The notes: generated by a model from the sequence alone, not told the origin. 32,940 bases of DNA from SAR202 cluster bacterium (GCA_016872355.1 VGZY01000026.1:1-32940), one strand, 5' to 3'; counted from the stretch's first letter, positions 16,197 through 24,652 are shown. A program made the numbers and translations.

Positions 16197-17378
16197 ATGC
16201 CGGCAACCGGTGCGCTACGCCGCCTCCCTGCCCTGCTGATTGCTACCGCCCTCGCACTGCTCGTCGCGGGGTGCTCCGGCGACAATTCGCCATCGCCCAC
16301 GCCTGCCCCGACTGTAGACCACAGCCTGCTTCACGGCCGCGAGGCCGTGGTGGGCGTGGTCCTTTCCCTGACCGGCAGCAACGCCATATACGGCGAGCCG
16401 CAACGCAAAGGCATCGCCCTCGCCATGGACGAGATCAACCAGGGGCTGGCGGGATATCCACACTTCATCCTCGACATCCGCGACGACGAGGGCGACCCTC
16501 AGAAGGCGAAGGCGATTTACGAGGAGATGGTAGCCAGAGAACGCCTTCTCGCGATCGTCGGCCCCACCCTCTCTGCGAGCGCGGTAGTCGCCGACCCCGT
16601 GGCTCAGGCCGCCGGCGTGCCCGTGCTTGCCGTTTCGAACACCGCGACGGGTGTGGTCGAAATAGGCGACTACGTCTTTCGTAATTCTCTTTCCGAAGCG
16701 CAGGTTATTCCGCAGACGGTGGCTGTCGCCAAATCGAAGCTGGGGCTGCAGCGGGTCGCGATCATCTACGGCGACGGAGAGACATTCACCCTATCCGGAT
16801 ACCACGCCTTCAAGGACGCCCTGGCCGCCAACGGCATCTCGATTGCAGCTGAGCAGTCCTATGCGCCGGGCAGAACGGACTTTGCGGACCTGCTCCGTGA
16901 GATCGGCGCGTCCCACCCGGACGCCATCGTCGCTTCGTCGCTGGCCAGGGACGCCTCGGTCATCCTCCAGCAGGCGCGCGCGCTGGGAATCACCGCTCCA
17001 TTCATCGGCGGAAACGGCTTCAACTCGCCGTCTGTGCTCTCGGCGGCCGGTGAGGCGGCCGACGGCCTGATGGTCGGGGCGGCGTGGAACGTGGAGGCGC
17101 CCAGCGACTTGAGCAGGAAGTTCGTAGAGGCCTACCGGACGAGGTACGGCCAAGACCCGGACCAGTTTGCGGCGCAGGCGTACGCGGGGCTGTACATCCT
17201 GGGGAAGGCAATCTCCCGCATAGGGCCTGAGGAAGGGCGGAGCGAGCTTCGGGAGACCTTGCAGGGAGTGAGCCTGGAGACGGTTCTCGGCGACTTCCGG
17301 TTTGCGCCGTCGCGCGACGCGCAACACCCAGCGGTGGTCCAGATCGTACGCGGCGGCCGCTTCGTTCCGTACCAGTGA
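16197..17378 (+). CDS. Branched-chain amino acid-type ABC substrate-binding lipoprotein
   Basis: This 393-residue protein has a clean lipoprotein signal ending LLVAGC (Cys26) and a Pro/Thr linker, then a type 1 periplasmic-binding fold: IGVVLSLTGSNAIYGE-like opening, DEGDPQKAKAIYEEMVARERLLAIVGP, VPVLAVSNTATG, and a Tyr-rich close with FAAQAYAGLYILGKAI. Family members (LivJ/K, amide-binding) deliver amino acids or small amides to an ABC transporter. No permease follows; the gene meets the lutB gene end to end with a one-base gap. GAGGT lies eight bases before the ATG. Ligand unknown. Confidence 0.87.
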   Translation: MPATGALRRLPALLIATALALLVAGCSGDNSPSPTPAPTVDHSLLHGREAVVGVVLSLTGSNAIYGEPQRKGIALAMDEINQGLAGYPHFILDIRDDEGDPQKAKAIYEEMVARERLLAIVGPTLSASAVVADPVAQAAGVPVLAVSNTATGVVEIGDYVFRNSLSEAQVIPQTVAVAKSKLGLQRVAIIYGDGETFTLSGYHAFKDALAANGISIAAEQSYAPGRTDFADLLREIGASHPDAIVASSLARDASVILQQARALGITAPFIGGNGFNSPSVLSAAGEAADGLMVGAAWNVEAPSDLSRKFVEAYRTRYGQDPDQFAAQAYAGLYILGKAISRIGPEEGRSELRETLQGVSLETVLGDFRFAPSRDAQHPAVVQIVRGGRFVPYQ

Positions 17379-17379
17379 G

Positions 17380-18804
17380 CTAGCGTATACCCCGCTTCCA
17401 GCGCGCCCTGAACGTGCGCGAGGCCAGCGTGGGGAACGTGCGGTAGCGCGTCCACCCGGAGAGCGGAGGCGGCAGCCGCCGGATGCGGCCGTTCCGGGCG
17501 AGCGGCGACTGCGCCAGCCGCCCCACTCCGCCGGCCAGCCGCATGGCGGACGGGCGCGACACCGTAGCGCGGTACCCGCGCATCATCACCCTCTCTATCA
17601 CTGGCGCCGCCGGCTTGCTCACGTGCGTCCCACCCTCGGCAATCTCGTGGCGCAGGTGGAGGAGCATCCTTGGGATGTTGATTCTCACCGGGCACACTTC
17701 CCTACACGCCCCGCAAAGGCTGGACGCGAAGGGCAGGTGCTTTGCCTCCGCAACGTCTGTGAGCACCGGGGAGACGATTGCGCCGATGGGTCCCGAGTAC
17801 ACCCAGCCGTAGGCGTGGCCGCCCACCTTGCGGTATACGGGGCAGGCGTTCAGGCATGCGCCGCACCGAAGGCAATAGAGCGCCTCACGCATTTGAGGGT
17901 CCGCAAGCAGCTTCGAGCGTCCGTTGTCCACGATCACCAGGTGGAACTCCTCCGGGCCGTCCTCGTCATCAGCCCTTCGCGGCCCGGTCACGGTGGTAAC
18001 GTAGCTGGACAGGCGCTGGCCGGTGGCGGAGCGAATGAGCAGGCGAAGCATGACGCCAAGGTCCTCCATCGAGGGGACGATCTTCTCCATGCCCATGATA
18101 GCCACGTGCACCGGCGGCATTGATGTGGACATTCGACCGTTGCCCTCGTTGGTGACAAGGACGAGAGTGCCGGTCTCCGCCACAACGAAGTTCGCGCCCG
18201 TGATTCCCATGTCCGCGGCGATGAACTTCTCCCTGAGCTGCCTGCGCGCCACGCCCGCGATTTCTTCTATGCTGTCGTGGCGGGGAGCGCCGGTCTTTTC
18301 GTGGAGGATGTCGGAGACTTCCTGGCGCGACATGTGTATGGCCGGTGCGATGATATGGTAGGGCGTCTGCCCGGCGAGCTGGATGAGGTACTCCCCGAGG
18401 TCAGTCTCAACGGCCTCGATGCCGCTCGCTTCGAGATGGTGGTTGAGTCCCATCTCCTCGGAGATCATGGACTTGCCCTTGATCACGGTCCTGACGCCCC
18501 TCGCCCGCGCCAATCCAAGCACATAGTCGCTGGCCGACGCGGCGTCCTTCGCGAAGAAGACCTTGCCGCTTGCATTCTCCACGTTGCGCGCCGCCATCTC
18601 CAGGTAGTGGTCCAGGTTCTCCACCACGTGGGCCTTGATAGCCCGGCCGCGGTCCCGCAGATCCTCCCACCCTTGCGTGGCGGCCGCGGCGTTTATCCGC
18701 GCCTGGTGGAAGCCCCCGTACAGGCCCTGCAGGCTCTTCTGTCGCTGCGGGTCGGCGATTGTGGCGGAGGCGAGCGAAATGAACTCTCTGGTGCGCGGTT
18801 CCAT
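17380..18804 (-). CDS. lutB: LutB-type iron-sulfur LUD-domain protein
   Basis: This 474-residue protein has a LUD domain (about residues 60-290) with the KGKSMISEEMGLN motif and GANFVVAETGTLVLVTNEGNGR, then two [4Fe-4S] motifs: CLRCGACLNACPVYRKVGGHAYG and LCGACREVCPVRI, and a basic C-terminal tail. LutB is part of the LutABC complex that oxidises L-lactate to pyruvate. The ATG is three bases after the stop of a PIN toxin gene, so it sits at the end of a four-gene unit: lutA, antitoxin, toxin, lutB. No lutC gene is present in the window. The tail after the second cluster is unusually Arg-rich. Confidence 0.9.
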   Translation of the reverse strand: MEPRTREFISLASATIADPQRQKSLQGLYGGFHQARINAAAATQGWEDLRDRGRAIKAHVVENLDHYLEMAARNVENASGKVFFAKDAASASDYVLGLARARGVRTVIKGKSMISEEMGLNHHLEASGIEAVETDLGEYLIQLAGQTPYHIIAPAIHMSRQEVSDILHEKTGAPRHDSIEEIAGVARRQLREKFIAADMGITGANFVVAETGTLVLVTNEGNGRMSTSMPPVHVAIMGMEKIVPSMEDLGVMLRLLIRSATGQRLSSYVTTVTGPRRADDEDGPEEFHLVIVDNGRSKLLADPQMREALYCLRCGACLNACPVYRKVGGHAYGWVYSGPIGAIVSPVLTDVAEAKHLPFASSLCGACREVCPVRINIPRMLLHLRHEIAEGGTHVSKPAAPVIERVMMRGYRATVSRPSAMRLAGGVGRLAQSPLARNGRIRRLPPPLSGWTRYRTFPTLASRTFRARWKRGIR

Positions 18805-18807
18805 GGG

Positions 18808-19269
18808 CTATTCTGAGGGGACCTCTGGATGTGATGCTGTGAAGTCCCTGCTAAGGGCTGCCAAGAAGTCGGTTGGACTGACAACTGCAACGCCGCGAAA
18901 GACTCCAATCGGGAGTAGATGACGGCGATCGCCCGTGACGAGGTAATGTGCTTTCGCAGCGACCGCGCAATCAATCACGCGATTGTCGTCGTGGCCGCCT
19001 TTCACCACCCGTACTCTGCCCCGAGGCTCAACCAGTATCCCAATAGACTTGAACATATCTACAACTTCGTCTGCTCGCGCGACTTCCCAGCCAAATCGTA
19101 GAGTCAGCACTCGATGCAGCTCGTCAAGAATGAACTTCGATACGAAAAGATCGAAATCGCCTCTTGCCGTCGCCGCGAGGATGCGTCCTGGAGGGCCTCC
19201 GAAGTTGAGGGCCGAAACGAACACATTTGTGTCGAGCACCGCGCGGACCCGCTCAGCTCCGGTACTCAT
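18808..19269 (-). CDS. PIN-domain toxin (PIN_3/COG1569 type) inside the lut cluster
   Basis: This 153-residue protein has VRAVLDTNVFVSALNFGGPPG (first Asp), a SKFILDELHRVL helix with acidic residues, then KGGHDDNRVIDCAVAAKAHYLVTGDRRHLL, which supplies two more Asp residues of the nuclease site. The subgroup is that of small putative toxins paired with ribbon-helix-helix partners. Its ATG overlaps the antitoxin stop by 17 bases. Its stop comes three bases before the lutB start. The target RNA is unknown. Its location inside a metabolic operon makes expression tied to the operon likely. Confidence 0.85.
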   Translation of the reverse strand: MSTGAERVRAVLDTNVFVSALNFGGPPGRILAATARGDFDLFVSKFILDELHRVLTLRFGWEVARADEVVDMFKSIGILVEPRGRVRVVKGGHDDNRVIDCAVAAKAHYLVTGDRRHLLPIGVFRGVAVVSPTDFLAALSRDFTASHPEVPSE

Positions 19270-19492
19270 GAATAATGTCGTCCACCTGGTCCTCTGTTAT
19301 CCCTGTCTCGGCCGTCTTCTGCGAGCCGTAACGCATGAGTCCGTGAAGCCGGTGGGTAAGCACGTACCTTCGAAGGGCCTCTCGAATGAGGTCAGCTTCG
19401 GAGCGACCTTCCAGCCGGGTAAGCTCCTCGATCTGTCGTTCGAGCTCAGGAGATATCGACACCGTTACGGTCCTGGAATCGGCACTGCCCAT
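19253..19492 (-). CDS. Ribbon-helix-helix antitoxin inside the lut cluster
   Basis: This 79-residue protein has the ribbon-helix-helix pattern RTVTVSISPELERQIEELTRLEGRSEADLIREALRRYV, with a C-terminal tail that should cover the PIN toxin. The GAGGAGG ribosome site five bases before the ATG at 19492 is strong; the open frame upstream of it is antisense to nothing useful and is not homologous. It starts 38 bases after the lutA stop and overlaps the toxin start, the usual antitoxin-first order. Confidence 0.85.
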   Translation of the reverse strand: MGSADSRTVTVSISPELERQIEELTRLEGRSEADLIREALRRYVLTHRLHGLMRYGSQKTAETGITEDQVDDIIHEYRS

Positions 19493-19530
19493 ATCGCCCT
19501 CCTCTTTAGGCCCTGCAGCTCTCCACGCCG

Positions 19531-20301
19531 TCATTTTACCAGAATACCTGCCGTCGCCTCGTCGAGAAGCTGGGCCAGGTGGAGCGGGCGCACGGGCGTG
19601 CCGCGCTTCTCCATGCCGCCGGCGATCTGCATGAGGCAGGTGGAGTCGCATGCGACCACCGAGGCTGCGCCGGTCCGAGCGATATTATCGATCTTGTCCT
19701 TCAGCATTGCGCCGGAAATTTCAGAGTACTTTACCGAGAACGTGCCGCCGAACCCGCAGCACACATCCGACTGCTCCATTTCGACGAGGTCGCCCGGCCT
19801 GGCCGCCTCTATCAGGCCGCGAGCCTGCGTCTTTGCGCCGAGCTCACGGCGCAGGTGACAGGCCTCGTGATAGGTGACCTTGCCGGCTTCTTCTCTCCGC
19901 CCGGTCAACGGGAGCGTCTTCACGCCCAGCACATCTACGAGGAACTGGGAAAGCTCGAAAACGCGGGGCGCTACGGCGTGCACCTCGGCCAGGACGGCAG
20001 GGTCGTCGTGGAAAAGCTCCTCGTAAAAGACCTTTACCATGCTCGCGCACGAGCCGGACGGGATGACGACGTACTCGTTGTCTCTATACATGTCCAGGAA
20101 GCGCCGCGCGGACGGGCGAGCGTCCGACCAGTAGCCGGAATTGAATGCGGGCTGCCCACAGCAGGTCTGGCGCGCGTCGTACTCCACCTGGACGCCGAGC
20201 CTGGTGAGGACGCGCACAGTGCTCTCCCCAATCTCGGGGTATAACTGGTCAACGACGCATGTGACGAACAGTGAGGCGGCGGTGGGCCGTGGCTGGCTCA
20301 A
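19531..20301 (-). CDS. lutA: LutA/YkgE-type iron-sulfur oxidoreductase subunit
   Basis: This 256-residue protein has two cysteine-rich CCG domains: TCCGQPAFNSGY near residue 48 and VCCGFGGTFSVKY near residue 185, with SGSCASM and CDSTCLMQ as the other conserved cysteine blocks. These bind iron-sulfur clusters in LutA, glycolate oxidase GlcF and heterodisulfide reductase subunits. The presence of lutB downstream points to lactate oxidation. The start is a TTG with GGAG seven bases upstream. No upstream ATG or GTG in frame is available. LutA and LutB are separated by 0.7 kb of toxin-antitoxin genes. Confidence 0.88.
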   Translation of the reverse strand: MSQPRPTAASLFVTCVVDQLYPEIGESTVRVLTRLGVQVEYDARQTCCGQPAFNSGYWSDARPSARRFLDMYRDNEYVVIPSGSCASMVKVFYEELFHDDPAVLAEVHAVAPRVFELSQFLVDVLGVKTLPLTGRREEAGKVTYHEACHLRRELGAKTQARGLIEAARPGDLVEMEQSDVCCGFGGTFSVKYSEISGAMLKDKIDNIARTGAASVVACDSTCLMQIAGGMEKRGTPVRPLHLAQLLDEATAGILVK

Positions 20302-20335
20302 TGGCGGGCTCCGCGTGCGGTGTTAGGAAATTCTA

Positions 20336-20368
20336 CCAAAAGAAAAGGCCCCGGCGCTCGCCGGGGCC
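20336..20368 (-). terminator. Rho-independent terminator for the small membrane protein gene
   Basis: On the minus strand a perfect 9-bp stem (GGCCCCGGC / GCCGGGGCC, 4-nt loop, 20347-20368) is followed by TTTTCTTTT. It lies just downstream of the 20393-20638 gene and before lutA, separating the two transcription units. Confidence 0.88.
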
Positions 20369-20392
20369 CATTTCGAGGCGTTCCAAGAGAAA

Positions 20393-20638
20393 TCAGGAGA
20401 CCATGCCCCTGACCATGAAGCCGGCGATCCAGGCGATCATGAAGGCCGGGCCAGCCAGGAACAGCCACCCTTCGGTTGAGGGCCTGGCGGGGCCGTGCGC
20501 CCTCAGGTAGAAGAGGTAGGCGAAGAACCCAATCGCCAGCAGCCACACCGAAATCGTTGTGACGCCGAGCGCGATGCCGATAATGAAGCCGACGACGGCC
20601 CATGCGTAAGGGGAATCGATTATCTTTGTGAGGGTCAT
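20393..20638 (-). CDS. Small integral membrane protein
   Basis: This 81-residue protein has two or three hydrophobic segments: about residues 11-28, 31-45 and 57-77, with a short charged loop HGPARPSTEGW between them. No family is recognised. The GGAAGG ribosome site six bases before the ATG and a strong terminator after it support a real gene, as does a possible promoter upstream. Its role is not readable. Confidence 0.72.
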   Translation of the reverse strand: MTLTKIIDSPYAWAVVGFIIGIALGVTTISVWLLAIGFFAYLFYLRAHGPARPSTEGWLFLAGPAFMIAWIAGFMVRGMVS

Positions 20639-20668
20639 GGCTTACCTTCCGATGCTTGCTAGCTTCGA

Positions 20669-20698
20669 AGAATACACGAACCGCGCGTATGTTTGCAA
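20669..20698 (-). promoter_or_regulatory. Candidate promoter of the small membrane protein gene
   Basis: On the minus strand TTGCAA (20693-20698), an 18-bp spacer and TATTCT (20669-20674) lie about 30 bases before the ATG. Both boxes match four of six consensus bases. Confidence 0.35.
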
Positions 20699-20719
20699 TT
20701 GTTTGGTAATAGTGGAGTT

Positions 20720-22456
20720 TTGGCAGAACATATACCAAACCACGAAATCGCGGCGGTCTTTGATGACATGGCCGGCCTGCGGGAGGTCCAGGGGGCAAAC
20801 AAGTGCCGCGTGCGCGCATACCGCAACGCCGCGAGGAGCATCGACAACCTGGGGCGCAGCGTGGCGGAGATGGCGGAGCGGGGTGAAGACCTGTCCGCTA
20901 TCCCCGGCATTGGCAAGGAGCTGGCCCGAAAGGCGGTGGAGATCTCAGCGACCGGCAGCCTGGCTGACCTGACGCGCCTGAGGCGCCAAGTGCCGCGCGC
21001 GGTGACGGAGCTTATGGACCTCCCCGGGCTGGGCCCTAATAAGGCGCGTCAATTGCACGAGGCGCTTGGTGTTGCCACGCGCTCGGAGCTTGCCGAGGCC
21101 GCACAGGCCGGCAGGATCAGGAGGGTGCCCGGGTTCGGGCCGAAGACGGAGGAGCGTATCCTGGCCGAGCTGGCCGCCCGCAGGAGCGACAAGGGCAGCA
21201 ACCGCTCGCGGTTCCGGCACGCGGACGTGGAGCAGGTGGTAGAAGGCCTCCTGGCGCATGTGCGACGCGATCGCGGAGTGGTGCGCGCAGAGGCAGCCGG
21301 AAGCTTCAGGCGCGGCAAGGAGACCGTCGGCGACATCGATATGGTGGCGGCGTGCAGGCCCGGGTACAGCGTCATAGACCACTTCGTGAGCTTCGGCGGG
21401 ATCAGCCGCGTGGTATCGAAAGGCCCCACGAGGGCCACGGTGGTCATGCGGTCCGGACTGCAGGTGGACCTTCGCTCCGTGGACAAAGACTCCTGGGGCG
21501 CCGCCCTGCACTACTTCACCGGGTCCCGCGCGCATACTCTCAAGATACGGCTCATGGCCCAGCGCGCCGGGCTCAAGGTCAACGAGTACGGCGTGTATGA
21601 CGGCGACCGCAAGATCGCGGGCGAGACCGAGGAGGATGTGAACGCCGCCCTCGGCCTGCCGTATATCGAGCCGGAGCTCCGCGAGGACCGGGGCGAGGTG
21701 GAGGCTGGACTGGACGGCCGTCTGCCGGAGCTGGTGACGGAGGGAGACATTCGCGGGAACCTGCACACGCACACGGTCGCCACCGACGGCCGGATGACGC
21801 TGCGCCAGGTGGCCGATGGGGCAATGGCCCGCGGCTACGAGTACATCGCCGTGACTGACCACACGCAGAGCCTGCGCATAACGAACGGGCAGGACCCGGC
21901 GCGGGTGCTGGCCCAGTTTGCGGAAATAGACAGGCTGAACGATGAGCTCGAAGGGCGATTGCGGGTACTGAAGAGCGCGGAGGTGGACATACTGCTGGAC
22001 GGCTCGCTGGACCTGCCGGACGGAGTACTGCGAGAGATGGACGTGGTGGTCTGCTCGGTGCATTCGCACTTCAAGTTGCCGCGCAAGCATCAGACTGAAC
22101 GTATTATCAGGGCCATCTCGAAGCCGTGCCCTATCATCCTGGGCCATGGAACGGGGCGCAAGATCAACGTCAGGGAGCCATACGACGTGGACATTGAGGC
22201 GGTGATAGATGCGGCGGCGCGACTGGGACGTGTCCTGGAGGTGAACGGGCAGCCCGAGCGGTTGGACATTAACGATGTCTACGCGAAGATGGCGAAAGAG
22301 GCGGGCGTCAAACTCTCCGTTTCCACCGACGCACACCGTCTGAGTGAGTTCGACTTCATGCGCCACGGCGTGATGCAGGCGCGGCGGGGCTGGCTGGAGG
22401 CGCGCGACGTGATCAATACGCTGCCGCTGGAGGAGATGCTCGCTTCGTTCGGGTGA
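20720..22456 (+). CDS. polX: DNA polymerase X with PHP domain (PolX)
   Basis: This protein of about 578 residues has an N-terminal 8-kDa helix-hairpin-helix region (VRAYRNAARSIDNL, IPGIGKELARKAVE, LPGLGPNKARQLHEAL), a polymerase-beta-type palm with GSFRRGKETVGDIDMV (two catalytic Asp) and VDLRSVD (third Asp), and a C-terminal PHP domain with NLHTHTVATDG, VTDHTQS, a GHGTGRKIN loop and STDAH metal ligands. PolX proteins fill gaps in base-excision repair and use the PHP domain as a 3'-5' exonuclease or phosphatase. I prefer the TTG at 20720 because the family begins near AEHIPNHEIA. A TTG at 20693 is possible but overlaps the divergent promoter. Confidence 0.92.
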   Translation: MAEHIPNHEIAAVFDDMAGLREVQGANKCRVRAYRNAARSIDNLGRSVAEMAERGEDLSAIPGIGKELARKAVEISATGSLADLTRLRRQVPRAVTELMDLPGLGPNKARQLHEALGVATRSELAEAAQAGRIRRVPGFGPKTEERILAELAARRSDKGSNRSRFRHADVEQVVEGLLAHVRRDRGVVRAEAAGSFRRGKETVGDIDMVAACRPGYSVIDHFVSFGGISRVVSKGPTRATVVMRSGLQVDLRSVDKDSWGAALHYFTGSRAHTLKIRLMAQRAGLKVNEYGVYDGDRKIAGETEEDVNAALGLPYIEPELREDRGEVEAGLDGRLPELVTEGDIRGNLHTHTVATDGRMTLRQVADGAMARGYEYIAVTDHTQSLRITNGQDPARVLAQFAEIDRLNDELEGRLRVLKSAEVDILLDGSLDLPDGVLREMDVVVCSVHSHFKLPRKHQTERIIRAISKPCPIILGHGTGRKINVREPYDVDIEAVIDAAARLGRVLEVNGQPERLDINDVYAKMAKEAGVKLSVSTDAHRLSEFDFMRHGVMQARRGWLEARDVINTLPLEEMLASFG

Positions 22457-22468
22457 AAGTCGCGTGGG

Positions 22469-22503
22469 AAAAACGAAGGGCCGCCCCTCGAGAAGGGCGG
22501 CCC
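22469..22503 (-). terminator. Rho-independent terminator between polX and the convergent gene
   Basis: A perfect 9-bp stem (GGGCCGCCC, 22478-22486, with GGGCGGCCC, 22495-22503) has an 8-nt loop. Read on the minus strand it is followed by TTCGTTTTT, so it best serves the 22523-22960 gene, and may also stop polX transcripts. Confidence 0.85.
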
Positions 22504-22522
22504 GATCCGTCGCAACACGCTG

Positions 22523-22960
22523 TTACGGCCCTGGTGTCGGCGGCGGGGTGACGATTGGCCCGCTGCCCTGGTCATCGTTAAGGATGTCCCGCAACTCCTG
22601 CTTCATCGCTCGGATACGGTCTACTTTTTCGGAGATCTTGCGAAAAAGCTCTCCGCGGGCCTTGATTCCCTCACCGATAAGGAAGGCCGCGCCTTCCGAC
22701 CTGCTGTTGACCACGCCTGCATCCACCAGCTCCTCGAGCCTCAGAATAGCCTCGCGGTTCAAGCGGACCATAACGACGGTGTCCCTTGCGGACAGAGTGT
22801 CCTGGACAGCGTCGCGGAGGTTCTCGCCCGCCTCCTTGATCGTATCGCCCACTTTGTCGATATTCGCCTTTTCGTACGCGTTCTTGATAGCCGAGCGGCT
22901 CTCGTCGACGATTATCTCGAACCCTTCAACGATGCGCTTCTTCTTGCGTTCGCCTGTCAT
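22523..22960 (-). CDS. Ribbon-helix-helix-like protein with coiled flanks
   Basis: The 145-residue protein has a basic start (MTGERKKKR), a long amphipathic helical region (about 10-60), then TVVMVRLNREAILRLEELVDAGVVNSRSEGAAFLIGEGIKAR (about 62-103), which looks like a ribbon-helix-helix DNA-binding or dimer unit, then another charged helix and a Pro/Gly tail. A transcription factor or chromatin-like role is possible, but no known family is claimed. GGAGG lies six bases before the ATG at 22960. No toxin gene is adjacent, so it is not a plain antitoxin. Confidence 0.65.
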   Translation of the reverse strand: MTGERKKKRIVEGFEIIVDESRSAIKNAYEKANIDKVGDTIKEAGENLRDAVQDTLSARDTVVMVRLNREAILRLEELVDAGVVNSRSEGAAFLIGEGIKARGELFRKISEKVDRIRAMKQELRDILNDDQGSGPIVTPPPTPGP

Positions 22961-23258
22961 TTTCTGCCTCCATCGTGGCACTTACATGTAATTATATTAC
23001 GAACGCTCCTCAAACACTACATTTCGGCAAGGCACCTTTGTGTTAGTCCCGAGTTCGGAGCGAGGCGCGGAATGGTTCCAGCACATGGTACAATCCGAAG
23101 CGTAGCATTGACGAACCCTGATTCAGCAGAGAATCCCCGTAGAAACTCCAGCCGGCTCCGTACCAGACGAATCCGCCCCAGGGAAAATTGATGCCTCCTC
23201 CGGGAAGCGTGGGCGCGGAAGGTCGGCGTACTCCAGTCGCGACCTCACCCAGGGCAGC

Positions 23259-24581
23259 GTGCCCAAAAACCTCCTCTTCCTCGCTTGGCCCCAGGTCACG
23301 GAGGGCTTGCTGACGGTCGTCGCGCAGGTGGCGGACATGTTTTGGGCCGGCCGCCTCGGCTACCAGGCAGTCGCCGGGTTGGGCGTTGGCCAGATCTACA
23401 TTCTTATGACGCTCACTGCGCGGGCAGGCATGGACGCTGCCATGCGGGCCATGATTGCCCGGGCGATCGGCGCGCGCCAGATCTCCCACGCGAACCACGT
23501 GCTTTTGCAGGCGCTGGCGCTGACGGCCCTCTTCTCCCTCTTCATCGCAGTGACGGGCATCGCGCTTTCGGAGCAGATGCTGCGAGTTCTGGGCCTGGGG
23601 GACGAAGTGGTGCGGCAGGCGAACGCGTACATGCAGATCATGTTCATCGCCATCGGGGGGTTCTTCTTCCAGTCCATGAGCGCCGGGGCGCTCCAGGCGG
23701 CGGGGGACAGCCTCACTCCCCTGAAGGCGGAAACGGTCGCGCGAATTATTCACTTCGTCTTGAGCCCGTTGCTGGTGCTCGGCCTATTCGGGATGCCGGA
23801 ACTTGGGCTGGCGGGCATCTCACTCGCGATGCTCGCCGGTAGGAGCGTGGGCATTTCCATGAACTTCTTTGCGCTGTTCAGAGGGCATACTCGACTGCGC
23901 CTTGATATCAGGGAATTCAGGCCGGACGTGCCGCTGATGGGGCGCATGCTGAAGATAGGTCTGCCTGCCTCGGTCACGGGCGCGCAGCGGGGCATTTCGC
24001 AGCTCGTGCTGGTGGCGATGGTGGCGCCGTTCGGCGACGGCGCGGTGGCGGCGTTCGCGGTGGCGCGGCGCGTGGAGACGATGGCAAACCAGACGAGCGT
24101 CGGCATCGGCAAGGCCGCAGGGGCGCTTGCGGCGCAAAACCTGGGAGCAGGAAACGCAGACCGGGCGATGCCGACGGTCAAGTGTGCCATCGCCTACATG
24201 GCGATCGTGGGCGGCATTCTATGCACTTTCTTCTTCCTGTTCCCCGGCAAGGTGGCCGCGTTCTTCCACTCGGACGCGCAGTTCATAGACGCCGCAACGA
24301 CGTGGATACTCATCGTCGCTCTCGGCTTCCTGCCGCTGAGCGTGGGGTACGTGCTTGACCACGTCTTCAACACCGTGGGCAAGCCGACAATTCCAATGCT
24401 CGTCACGGTGGCTACGCTCTGGGGCATTGAGATACCGCTGTCCTATGTGCTCTCACACCACACGCCGCTGGCGCAATACGGGCTGCCGTGGGCGCTGGTT
24501 ATTGGCTCCACGATACGACTTGTGATACTGGCCGCCTATTTGCGAAACGGCAAGTGGCGCAGGGTCGGTGCGACCGTTTGA
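23259..24581 (+). CDS. MATE-family multidrug efflux transporter, 5' end uncertain
   Basis: This protein has about twelve membrane segments in two similar halves, as in MATE (Na+/H+ antiport) exporters: LAWPQVTEGLLTVVAQVADMFWAGRLG at the start, a second-half copy LKIGLPASVTGAQRGISQLVLVAMVAPFGDGAVAAF, and NTVGKPTIP near the end. The first canonical in-frame start is GTG at 23259, yet the frame stays open back to a TGA at 23109, and the residues just before it (YSSRDLTQGS) match the usual MATE N-terminus. An ATG at 23191 with a ribosome-like AGGGA is in another frame. So either an unusual start is used or one base is lost upstream. Confidence 0.88.
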   Translation: MPKNLLFLAWPQVTEGLLTVVAQVADMFWAGRLGYQAVAGLGVGQIYILMTLTARAGMDAAMRAMIARAIGARQISHANHVLLQALALTALFSLFIAVTGIALSEQMLRVLGLGDEVVRQANAYMQIMFIAIGGFFFQSMSAGALQAAGDSLTPLKAETVARIIHFVLSPLLVLGLFGMPELGLAGISLAMLAGRSVGISMNFFALFRGHTRLRLDIREFRPDVPLMGRMLKIGLPASVTGAQRGISQLVLVAMVAPFGDGAVAAFAVARRVETMANQTSVGIGKAAGALAAQNLGAGNADRAMPTVKCAIAYMAIVGGILCTFFFLFPGKVAAFFHSDAQFIDAATTWILIVALGFLPLSVGYVLDHVFNTVGKPTIPMLVTVATLWGIEIPLSYVLSHHTPLAQYGLPWALVIGSTIRLVILAAYLRNGKWRRVGATV

Positions 24582-24607
24582 CGCCAAATTTGCGTTAGCC
24601 CTATACC
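24578..24607 (+). promoter_or_regulatory. Candidate promoter of the lspA operon
   Basis: TTGACG (24578-24583), an 18-bp spacer and TATACC (24602-24607) overlap the MATE stop codon and lie about 60 bases before the lspA start. Confidence 0.42.
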
Positions 24608-24633
24608 TGTATGCGATACTAGGGCATAAAGCC

Positions 24634-24652
24634 CCGAATGCACCGCATTCGG
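24634..24652 (+). other. Short hairpin in the lspA leader
   Basis: CCGAATGC pairs with GCATTCGG around a 3-nt loop (ACC). It ends two bases before the AAGGA ribosome site of lspA, so it could affect access to that site. Confidence 0.45.

Noticed and set aside
20945-22366. 473-codon minus-strand frame across polX
   Set aside because: Antisense shadow of a gene with all polymerase and PHP motifs.
23043-23753. 236-codon minus-strand frame across the MATE 5' region
   Set aside because: Antisense shadow with no recognisable domain; it does not explain the MATE start problem.
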